From a virus, in IMG/VR virus record IMGVR_UViG_3300000228_000040, positions 1 through 24,015 of that record: a DNA stretch of 24,015 nucleotides, one strand, 5' to 3'. Shown one piece after another: positions 7,801-15,541 of this stretch. Below the pieces are notes generated by a model, which was given only the letters and a program-made list of their open reading frames with translations, did not search any database and was not told the origin of the DNA. A program made the position numbers and the translations under genes. How positions within the stretch are numbered: the first letter of the stretch is position 1; each line of letters begins with the position of its first letter.

Positions 7801-7824
7801 TTTTATTATATAAATTTTAAATTT

Positions 7825-7941
7825 ATGGAAAATATAAAAATTTCAGATTTACAAGCAATTTTAAATTATGCAAAAGAAAATGATTTTGACGAAGATGATA
7901 TTATAAACGTTGGAGAAATTAAAAATATTTTAGATTTATAA
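7825..7941 (+). CDS. Hypothetical 38-aa acidic protein
   Basis: MENIKISDLQAILNYAKEND followed by an acidic tail (FDEDDIINVGEIKNILDL). Short amphipathic, acidic protein of unknown role, five bases before the methyltransferase start. No TGA. Composition is protein-like, so it is more likely real than chance. Confidence 0.45.
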   Translation: MENIKISDLQAILNYAKENDFDEDDIINVGEIKNILDL

Positions 7942-7946
7942 TCATT

Positions 7947-8927
7947 ATGAAAATGATAAAAATATTTGATACATTCGCATGAGTAGGAGGCTTTCATTTA
8001 GCGCTTGAAAATGCAATTTGAAAAGAAAATGTTGAACTTATAGGATTCAGTGAAATAGATATTTTTGCAAAGCAAACATATCTTAAAAACTTCCCAGGAG
8101 CGAAAGACTTTTGAGATATAACAAAAATTGATATTAAAAACTTACCCGATTTTGATTTAATAACTGGGGGATTTCCTTGCCAAGATGTAAGCGTTGCAGG
8201 AAAACAGGATTTATTATGAGGACGCACGGTTTTAGTTGAATATCTTTTAGAAATTTTAGAAATAAAAAAACCTAAATATTTTATTTTTGAAAATGTAAAA
8301 GGTTTGATGAGTAAAAAATTTGATACTTTCAGAAATTCAATTTTTGAAAGAATACAAGCAGCTTGATATAATTTTCAATATAAAATTTTAAATACAAAAA
8401 ATTATGGACTTCCACAAAATAGAGAAAGAATTTATATCGTTTGAACTTTAGAAAATATAAATTTTAAATATCCGGAAGAAAAACCACTTAAAATATTTTT
8501 AGAAGATATTTTAGAAAAAGAAGTTGAAGAAAAATATTTTATTTCAAATGATGTATTTGAAAAATTAAAAAAATATGAAAGTAATGCTCGTTTAGTAGAA
8601 AAAATATGTAGTTGTTTAAATACTATGCAAGGATGACATAGGCAACCTAAAATCGTTGTAAATAAATATAACAATAGAGCTTTTGATGATGGAGTTTGCG
8701 GAACTCTTTGAACAGGTATGGGGTTTACAGGAAAACAAGGTTATCAAGTAGTAAATAATGACAAAAGTATTAGAAAACTTACACCACTAGAATGCGAAAG
8801 GTTGCAAGGCTTCCCAGATAACTGGACGGCAGGAGTTTCAGACTCACAAAGATATAAACAAATAGGAAATGCAATAAGTATACCAGTTGCGGAAAATTTA
8901 TTTAATAATTTATTTAATAATTTATAA
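7947..8927 (+). CDS. DNA (cytosine-5) methyltransferase
   Basis: 326 aa, complete Dcm-type enzyme transferring methyl from SAM to cytosine C5. Motif I is IFDTFAGVGGFHLALE; the first Gly is a TGA at 7980. Motif IV is GGFPCQDVSVAGKQ with catalytic C78. Motif VI is FIFENVKGL with E115. Motif VIII is RERIYIVG. Motifs IX/X are LTPLECERLQGFPDNW and YKQIGNAISIPVAENLF. The target recognition region (about 175-235) is short. No restriction enzyme is adjacent, so it is probably an orphan phage enzyme protecting virion DNA. It appears more AT-rich than its neighbours. The C-terminus ends in a 12-base tandem repeat coding LFNNLFNNL. Confidence 0.92.
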
Positions 8928-8931
8928 TAAT

Positions 8932-9357
8932 ATGAACAAAGTTTATTTGATATGAAATATCACAAAAGAAGCAGAAATGAGACAAACAGAAAGCGGGACA
9001 ATGGTTGCCTCGTCTTCAATAGCCACAAACGAATTTTACAAAGATAAACAAGGAGAAAAACAACAACAAACAGAATTTCACAACTTAACAGCTTTTGGAA
9101 AAACTGCAGAACTTTTTGAAAAATATATAAAAAAAGGACAAAAAATTTTAATAGAAGGAAAAATGAAAACTAGATCATGGGAAGGGGACGACTGAAAAAA
9201 AAGATATTCAACTTATGTTTTAGTTGATAAAGTTGAATTTTTGGGAGGAAATAAAAAGGACGAAGGAGTAAGTATTGATGACGTCGAGGAAATTTTTGAC
9301 AATAAAAAATCAGTAAAAACCGACGACAATATCAGTATCGAAGATATTCCTTTTTAA
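8932..9357 (+). CDS. ssb: Single-stranded DNA-binding protein
   Basis: 141-aa SSB with a full OB fold: MNKVYLIGNITKEAEMRQTE (the Gly is a TGA at 8953), then SGTMVASSSIATNE, TEFHNLTAFGKTAELFEKYI, KKGQKILIEGKMKTRSW and RYSTYVLVDKVEFLG. The linker is short and acidic and ends in DIPF, the conserved tip that recruits SSB-interacting replication and repair proteins. It lies four bases after the methyltransferase. It should act with the Sak4-like protein, nuclease and loader in replication and recombination. Confidence 0.92.
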
Positions 9358-9406
9358 AACAGACTATGTAAAAACTTTTAATTTTATTTTTTAATTTAAA
9401 CACACT

Positions 9407-9703
9407 ATGATTAAAAGCAGCTTAAAAATCGAGGAATACCCTCACAAAAAAACATTTTTTGAAAAAACAAAAATAAAAGAAGCGGCATTATTTTTAAAAG
9501 ATTTTGTATTTAACCATGAGCCGACAAGTGTTAAATATGTATGAAATAAAAGCTATAAAATAAAATTTCATACAGCTTGCGACTTATTCCCTATTTATAT
9601 TTTGCCACAATTTGCGATTTATAAATGAGTAAGAAACATCGGTTTTTCTTTCGGTTTTCTATTTTTTAGAATAGACATCGATTTTATTTCTTTACTAGAT
9701 TAA
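9407..9703 (+). CDS. Hypothetical 98-aa protein
   Basis: Unrecognised. Starts MIKSSLKIEEYPHKKTFFEK after TTTTTTAATTTAAACACACT. The C-terminal 35 residues are hydrophobic and aromatic (FPIYILPQFAIYKG, then IGFSFGFLFFRIDIDFISLL), suggesting beta strands or a membrane-associated part. Two TGA codons. Three bases separate it from the next gene. Confidence 0.5.
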
Positions 9704-9706
9704 ATT

Positions 9707-10192
9707 ATGGACGTAGTAGAAAAAGCACTTATCGCGGCAGGCGTAGACGTTGCAAAAAAAATGGAAAATTTTTTAAAAGAAAACGGGGTAAATCCTGGAA
9801 ATATAAAAAATTATGAAATAATCCAAGAGCAAAAGAAAAAAGCAATGGAAATCACTATTTTAAAAAAGCCAGGATTTTTTTGAAAACTAATCGGAAAAAG
9901 GGGCGAAAAAATAGCAACAATGGGAGTTTATTTTGACGGGCTAGTAAATGATTTTATCGATAAAATAAAAGCAGAAGAAACAAAACCAATGGGAACAGCC
10001 GTTGAAGATATAAACGCAGGCGACCTGGTAGAAATAGACACAAAAACCGGACAAATAAAAAAAGCAAAACAAAACCTTGAAAAGCCTTTATCTTCTAAAA
10101 AGGCAAAAAATGAAAAAGACCCCAATAAAAAAAGTTGGAGAAAAAAGGAAACAGAGACAAAAAAATGGGCAAAATGAAAAGATAGTATTTAA
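9707..10192 (+). CDS. Hypothetical 161-aa basic protein
   Basis: Unrecognised. The N-terminus is helical (MDVVEKALIAAGVDVAKKME); the middle has GFFGKLIGKRGEKIA. A short beta-type segment (DINAGDLVEIDTKTGQIKKA) resembles the small barrel in the decoration protein at 20454. The C-terminus is strongly lysine-rich. Two TGA codons, the last four codons before TAA. The lysine-rich end overlaps the next gene by 83 bases, an unusually long overlap. Confidence 0.5.
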
Positions 10193-10445
10193 ACAAATAT
10201 GGGACGAGCGCGAACACAAATGCGAGGTATGCAATAAATATATTTATGAGCCTGCGACGTATTGCTTCGCGCACGTTTTGTCCAAATGACTTTATCCCCA
10301 GTTTAGAACAGAGCCGGAAAATATAAAACTCGTTTGTAGTATAAAGTGCCACGGCGACCTCGATAAAATGTATTTGAGAGAAAAAAGGCGCGAATTTGAA
10401 TTATTTTTATTACAAAAACAAAATGAGACCATTATCGAAAGCTAA
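10110..10445 (+). CDS. HNH-type zinc-binding protein (NinG/HNH-like), 111 aa
   Basis: A basic N-terminus is followed by HKCEVCNKYIYEPATYCFAH, then a TGA-encoded Gly (VLSKGLYPQF), then NIKLVCSIKCHGDLDKMY. The two Cys pairs and His residues in the order CxxC, H, CxxxCH are typical of a small HNH endonuclease, comparable to phage NinG-type junction or recombination proteins. ATG 10110 is the first start in frame downstream of unrelated sequence. It overlaps the upstream gene by 83 bases and the VRR-NUC gene by 23. Nuclease activity is inferred, not shown. Confidence 0.6.
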
Positions 10446-10836
10446 CCAAGAGAGAATTTCAAAGGGTTTGGGAATAATTCCCCTGGAAGACCAGGAGCAA
10501 GAAAATTTTGTAAAATATATGGAAATATTACAGGGGAGCGGGAAAATTTGCAAATTTACAGCAATTCCAAACAGCACCCGCACACCATACATCAGCGTGA
10601 GAGTAAAACAGATCAGACAATGAGTGCGTGCAGGACTTCCCGACCTTTTTATTATTTACAAGAAAAATAAACAAAAAAAAGCCGTTTTTATAGAAATGAA
10701 ACGCAAACAAGGCGGAACAGTCAGCCAAGAGCAAAAAGAGTGGATTCACTTATTAAATGAAACCGAAGGACTGCAAGCGTTCGTCGCAAAATGATTTGAT
10801 GAAGCAAAACAAATTTTAGATAATTTAATTTTTTAA
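10423..10836 (+). CDS. VRR-NUC nuclease (PD-(D/E)XK), 137 aa
   Basis: Standalone VRR-NUC domain. Residue blocks are QGVRAGLPDLFIIYK (the first Gly is a TGA at 10621), AVFIEMKRKQGGTVSQEQKE, WIHLLNETEGLQAFVAKGF and DEAKQIL. The D of GLPDL and the E-x-K of IEMK form the PD-(D/E)XK active site. Such phage proteins act on branched DNA or junctions. Paired by overlap with the HNH gene upstream, so both may process recombination intermediates before packaging. Confidence 0.82.
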
Positions 10837-10853
10837 TTTTAAATTATTAAATA

Positions 10854-11057
10854 ATGAGAAATTTTACAAAAAAAGACTGGAAACAGCCAGGGATTAAAGT
10901 TTATTATATCGATGATAGTTTAAGACTTCGGATTTGATATATTGAAACTCCAGGAGAAAAAGAAACCATTTGCAATATGATAAACCAACATATTACAGCA
11001 GACAAAACCCCAGTAAAAATCAGCATTCCAAATAATAAATTAAGACAAGAAAAATAA
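10854..11057 (+). CDS. Hypothetical 67-aa protein
   Basis: Unrecognised. MRNFTKKDWKQPGIKVYYID, then LRLRIGYIETPGEKETICNM, then a polar tail. One TGA. Its stop is followed at once by a tandem promoter-like region, so it is likely the last gene of this block. Confidence 0.5.
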
Positions 11058-11120
11058 AACTTGTTTTAATACTAAAAAACTATAATATAATATCGTTTTA
11101 ATACTAAAAAACTATAAAAT
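11057..11120 (+). promoter_or_regulatory. Tandem promoter-like direct repeat
   Basis: An exact 23-base repeat (GTTTTAATACT then AAAAAACTATAA) occurs at 11063-11085 and 11095-11117, 32 bases apart. The first copy is preceded by AAAACTTG and contains TATAAT (11081-11086), 17 bases after the TTG. The second ends four bases before ATG 11121. It could be two promoters, or a promoter with a repeated operator, driving the methyltransferase fusion and SpeD-like gene. Confidence 0.5.
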
Positions 11121-12539
11121 ATGGAAATTATACAAAAGAAATTAAAAGACCTTGTGCCTTATCAATTTAACAATAAGAAACACCCGGAAAAACAAATTGA
11201 TTTACTAATAAATAGCATAAAAGATTTTTGATTTACACAACCAATAGTCGTTGACGAAAATAATATAATTATAATCGGACACGCCAGGACAGAAGCAGCA
11301 AAAAGATTATGACTTGATACTGTTCCTGTAATTGTTAAAAGCGACCTTGATCCAGTAGCAATTAAAAAACTTAGAATCCTAGATAATAAATTATCAGACC
11401 TTGCCGAATGGGACAAAGAAAACTTAAAAATAGAGTTGGAAGACATCGGCGACCAGGATTTGACAGATTTATTTGACGATTTAAACCTTGATATGGAAGA
11501 CGACCCATATAAATGAGGAAGCGGAATATTAAACGATAAATTTTGAGTTCCCCCATTTTCAATGCTAGATACTCGCCAAGGTTACTGGTTAGAGAGAAAA
11601 AGAACGTGGAAGGATTTAATCCAGGACGAAGGAGAAAGCAGACAAGAAACATTATTTAAAAAAATGACTACCGGAGCAGGGAAAAAAATATCAGCTATCG
11701 GGACAGTTTCAATTTTAGACCCAGTCCTTGCAGAAATAATGATTAAATGGTTTTGCCCGAAAGGAGGAAAAACGTTTGACACTTTCGCAGGCGATACGGT
11801 TTTTGGGTATGTTTCGTCACATTTGGGACACTCTTTCAAAGGTATAGAGTTGAGACCAGAGCAAGCAAGATTAAACAACGAGAGAACGAGAGAAAAAGGA
11901 CTTGACGCAGAATATATTTGCGACGACGGACAAAACGTTTTAAAACACTTCGAGGAAAATTCAAGAGATTTTTATTTCAGTTGTCCGCCTTACTTCGATT
12001 TAGAAGTTTACAGCGACGACCCAAAAGACGCCAGCAACCAAGGAAGTTATGCGGAATTTTTACAAATACTAGATAATTCTTTCACGGGAGCAGCAAAAGT
12101 ATTAAAAAACGATAGATTTGCCGTGGTAGTAATGTCAAATATTAGAGATAAAAACGGTTTTTATATTCACATCGTGGACGATATAAAAAGGATCATGCAA
12201 AAGAACGGTTTGAGACTATACAACGACATAATTTTGATAAATAGTTTTTGAAGCGCAGGACTTAGAGCAAATAATGCAATGAGAAACAGGAAAGTTGTAA
12301 AAACCCACCAAAACGTTATGGTGTTTTATAAATGAAGTGACCTTTTAGAATTAGAATCAGAATTTGCCGACACAAGGGAAACGATAAAATTTCACGAAGA
12401 TATTTTGGTATTTTACAAAGGAGATCCAAAAAACATTCAAGCAACATTTTGAGAGGTTGAAATGGAAGATATGGAGGCAATGATAGAAGCCGAGGCAGTA
12501 GACGACGAAGACATAATGCCAGCAAACGAAAATTTATAA
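11121..12539 (+). CDS. ParB-like domain fused to DNA methyltransferase
   Basis: 472 aa. Residues 1-110 are a ParB/Srx-type domain: LVPYQFNNKKHPEKQIDLLI, GFTQPIVVDENN, IIGHARTEAAKRLGLDTVPV. A linker leads to an N6/N4-type methyltransferase with the family signature RQGYWLERKRTWKDLI, a SAM-binding motif FDTFAGDTVFGYV (F222-AGD) and motif IV SCPPYFD (C288-PPY, a variant of DPPY). This ParB-methyltransferase architecture with YW-x-x-RKR is known in many phages. The C-terminal 40 residues are very acidic. At least five TGA codons (for example KDFGFTQP, KRLGLDT, YKGSG). Probable orphan modification enzyme; target unknown. Confidence 0.85.
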
Positions 12540-12555
12540 TATAATACCAAGAGCA

Positions 12556-12936
12556 ATGACATTTGAAACAAGAGGGAAATTTTACGGGGTGGACGTATGG
12601 TTTAAAAACGAATTGCCAAACATACCGGATTTTTTGGAAAAACTAGCCGACGCGTGCAAATTACACATAGTCGCAGAAACTAGAAAAAACTTCAAACCAG
12701 GCGAAACGATAGTTTATATTTTATCAGAAAGCCACCTCGCAGTCCATACTTACCCGGAGCATAAATATTTGAGTTTAGATATTTACACTTGCGGGGACGA
12801 AGGACAACCGGACAACGCCGGAGAGTTTTTGGAGCAGTACCACCACGAACTCGGAATCGAGAAAATATCTCAATATAAAATGCAAAGAGGTATGCCGAGA
12901 GGCAGCACGCCGACAAACGACGTAATTTATTTTTAA
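12556..12936 (+). CDS. speD: SpeD-family pyruvoyl-dependent decarboxylase
   Basis: 126 aa, the length of a bacterial class 1b S-adenosylmethionine decarboxylase proenzyme. The key block is ILSESHLAVHTYPEHKY: self-cleavage between E58 and S59 would create the pyruvoyl group. H64 and C79 (in DIYTCGD) have the same spacing from the serine (5 and 20) as the catalytic His and Cys of characterised SpeD. The enzyme would make decarboxylated SAM for spermidine synthesis. Some SpeD homologues instead decarboxylate arginine or ornithine, so the substrate is not certain. It lies 16 bases after the ParB-methyltransferase. It has no TGA codon. No spermidine synthase is visible in the window. Confidence 0.9.
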   Translation: MTFETRGKFYGVDVWFKNELPNIPDFLEKLADACKLHIVAETRKNFKPGETIVYILSESHLAVHTYPEHKYLSLDIYTCGDEGQPDNAGEFLEQYHHELGIEKISQYKMQRGMPRGSTPTNDVIYF

Positions 12937-12946
12937 AACGGAAAAA

Positions 12947-13123
12947 ATGAAAGCGTATAAATTAAAAGAAATCGCGGATCAAGAAGGCAAACATTATCAA
13001 ACAGTTTTGAAATCTAAAAGAGAATACATCAAAATTGAAATAGACAGGGGGAAACGTAAACCCCTTGTCAGATATTTAGACCGCAAGACCAGCGAAGCAA
13101 TAAAAAGTTTACAACTTAAATAA
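12947..13123 (+). CDS. Small DNA-binding-like protein, 58 aa
   Basis: Basic protein starting MKAYKLKEIADQEGKHYQTV, which looks like a helix-turn-helix of the excisionase/MerR type. It is followed by a short beta pair (YIKIEIDRGKRKPLVRYLD) and a C-terminal helix. Role could be transcription control or DNA bending; the fold call is tentative. Ten bases after the SpeD-like gene, no TGA. Confidence 0.45.
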   Translation: MKAYKLKEIADQEGKHYQTVLKSKREYIKIEIDRGKRKPLVRYLDRKTSEAIKSLQLK

Positions 13124-13132
13124 AAAAGCAGC

Positions 13133-13306
13133 ATGAAGAAAAAAAGAAATTCAAGGGCTTTATGGAAAGCTAAACAAGCAAGAAAAGAAAAAGAGGCAAG
13201 ACAAACAATGCAAAGAACGAAAACAAAACAAAAATATTTTGCATACCCTATGCTCGCAGTAATGATTATATTTTTTATTGTTTTACTTTATGTTTTAATA
13301 TTTTAA
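13133..13306 (+). CDS. Small membrane protein with basic N-terminus, 57 aa
   Basis: A highly basic cytoplasmic segment (MKKKRNSRALWKAKQARKEK) is followed by one transmembrane helix at residues about 38-57 (YPMLAVMIIFFIVLLYVLIF), ending at the C-terminus. It is a tail-anchored topology. The position just before the terminase fits a holin-like or assembly-site protein, but nothing specific identifies it. Confidence 0.5.
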   Translation: MKKKRNSRALWKAKQARKEKEARQTMQRTKTKQKYFAYPMLAVMIIFFIVLLYVLIF

Positions 13307-13309
13307 CCT

Positions 13310-13969
13310 ATGGCAAAAACAAAAGTTAAATGAGATTTAAGTAATGCGGAAGCTAAAAAAGTTTTGAAGCAAGAAAAAGAAGCAGAAAAAGCAAAGATAA
13401 AAGTAAAACAAAAGCCGATAAAAAAGAAATCAAACGCAAAAAAAAGACCACCAAGCAGAGGAACAAGACTCAAAGAGCCAATATGGAAAGAGTGTGTTTT
13501 ATGCGGCGAGGATTTTCAGACACATTACGAAGTCGTAAAACTATGCTCGCCCGAGTGTGTGGCGGAATATAACTCAATGCACTCTTGACGTCCAAAAGCT
13601 GATTTGGAAGCCATAAAAGAGGCATTAAAACCTTATTTACAAATAGGGTGTGATTTAAGCGAAGCAGTGCTGGAAGCGTGAGTTTGCAGCCTTAGAACAG
13701 TTACAAGATACAAAAAAATAAATGAAAAGTTTAGTCAATGGTTAGACGCAATGATGAACTTTTCGCTTATAAAATCAAAACGTGTGATATACAAGGCAAT
13801 ATCAAACAATGACGTTGCAAGTGCAAAGTGGTGGTTGGAGCGTAAGAAGCCGTCAGAGTTCGCACCATACAACAAAACAGACCTTACAACGTGAGGAAAT
13901 CCGATCGGGTTTACAATGGATTTGCCACCTTCGCAATTTTGAGAAGACGACGAAGACGATGACGAATAA
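13310..13969 (+). CDS. terS: Probable terminase small subunit with N-terminal zinc motif
   Basis: 219 aa. A lysine-rich N-terminus leads to ECVLCGEDFQ ... KLCSPECVAEY, a Cys4 knuckle (CxxC, then CxxxC). Next is a helix-turn-helix region (LEAIKEALKPYLQIGCDLSE, AVLEAGVCSLRTVTRYKKIN) and the WWLERKKPSEFAPYNKTDL segment typical of terminase small subunits, which recognise phage DNA for packaging. The C-terminus is acidic (GEDDEDDDE). Five or more TGA codons. Its place directly before TerL supports the call. The zinc knuckle is an uncommon addition. Confidence 0.7.
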
Positions 13970-14161
13970 AAACTCCGGTATATTAAAACGCGACAAAAAC
14001 TATAATAAAATATTGTTTTTTTATATAAAAACTATATATTAGAAACAGTAAAAAACGCGTTTTTTTAAAAGTTTATTTCACAGTGGCTATATAAGTATAT
14101 GTTTTAGTATAAAAAACTATATGTGAGTATATTAAAAGCCGTCAAAAACTATAATAAAACT
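13970..14161 (+). promoter_or_regulatory. Promoter-like cluster upstream of terL
   Basis: This 192-base gap holds no gene. Four copies of AAAAACTATA stand at 13995, 14027, 14112 and 14144. Two carry perfect TATAAT (14001-14006, 14150-14155) and are preceded by a shared TATATTAAAA block. One has TTG 17 bases upstream of TATATA (14013, 14033). Between them is the perfect palindrome AAAAAACGCGTTTTTT (about 14050-14065). The last copy is only seven bases from ATG 14162. Likely late promoter/operator region. Confidence 0.5.
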
Positions 14162-15517
14162 ATGGCAGAAAAAAAGAAAACAAAAAAGGCAGATTATGTG
14201 CCTTTCGATAAACAAAGACAATTCCACACATCAAAAAAACTATATAGATTTTTTGGTTGAGCCATGGGAGGAGGGAAAAGCAAAGCCGAACGTATGGAAG
14301 CCGTAAGATTATCACAAAGAAAACCAAACCTCGTTATATGATTATTTCGTAGAACGTTCCCGGAACTCGAAGCAGCTATCATAATGCCACTTTTAGCAGA
14401 ATTACCAAAAGACGTTTATGTTTACAATAGTTCAAAACATCAAATGACTTTCAAAAACGGAAGCAGGATTATATTTTGACACGTAAACAACGACAAAGAC
14501 GTTTTTAAATATCAAGGGGCAGAGTTCGACGCAATAGGAATTGATGAGCTGCAACATTTCAAAGAGCAACAATTTGACTTCTTAATGACCCGTTTAAGAA
14601 CGAGTAAAAAAGGGTGGACACCGTGTTTTTTCGGAACAGGAAACCCAGGGGGGATATGACACGGGTGGATTAAAAGGCGTTGGGTTGAGCGTGATTTTAG
14701 ACCAGGAGAGCAGTCGGAGGAATACGAATATATCGCCTCGACTTTATACGATAATCCCGCACTTTTAGAAAATGACCCGAATTATGTAAAAAGACTGGAA
14801 ACACTAGACGAACAGCAAAAAAAGGCATATTTATACGGGGACTGGGACATTTTTGACGGGCAATATTACACTGAGTGGAATCCGAACATCCATATTATAA
14901 AACCTTTCAAAATACCATACGAGTGGAAGAAAGTCCGCGCCCTGGATTATTGATATTCTAACCCTTCAAGTATTGTTTGGCTAGCAGAAGACCCAACAGA
15001 CGGGACGGTTTACGTTTATAGAAATGTAAATAAAACAAAACTATTATATCAAAATTTATGCGATGAGCTTTTAAACAACAGCCCGGACGACGAAATTTAT
15101 GTATGAACGGCAGCAGACCCAGCGTTGAGGGCTAAAACAGCAGCAACCGGAGAAACTTTTTTTGATATTGCAGAAAGGAACAAAATAAATATAATTCCAG
15201 GAGACAACGACAGATTATCGGGGGCGCAATTAGTAAGAAGTTTATTGACACCTTACGAAACCCCACACGAAAACGGAGCAAAGGCAGGAATACACATATT
15301 TGAGAACTGCACCTCGCTTATTAAAAGTTTACCGTCTTTGCAATTCGATAAAATAAGAGTTGAAGACGTAGACACCAACGGAGACGATCACGACTTCGAC
15401 GCGTTAAAATACGGGCTAAAACTTTTGAAGAACGCACCCGCAGAATTAAAACAAGTTGCAGAACTGAACGACAAGGCAAAGCGTAAAGACAGGGCGCTTA
15501 TAAACTTCCGTTTTTAA
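14162..15517 (+). CDS. terL: Terminase large subunit
   Basis: 451 aa, full-length packaging motor. ATPase: Walker A FFGGAMGGGKSK (residues 31-41; G33 is a TGA at 14258), Walker B AIGIDELQ (D128, E129) and coupling motif GTGNPGG (about 155). RNase H-like nuclease: LDYGYSNPSS (D262), TAADPAL (about D319) and DDHDFDALKYG (about D409-D413). It cuts concatemeric DNA and pumps it into the prohead through the portal encoded next. At least seven TGA codons read as Gly, including the conserved DYGYSNP. Confidence 0.95.
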
Positions 15518-15541
15518 TTTATTTTTTTACTTTAACCATAT

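Noticed and set aside
8898-8927. 12-base tandem repeat at the end of the methyltransferase as an attachment site
   Set aside because: Only two units, in frame (LFNNLFNNL), with no integrase nearby; simple slippage explains it.
6422-15517. UGA read as tryptophan (code 4)
   Set aside because: Would place Trp at the first Gly of two Walker A loops and in FAGVGG; TGG is used for Trp throughout.
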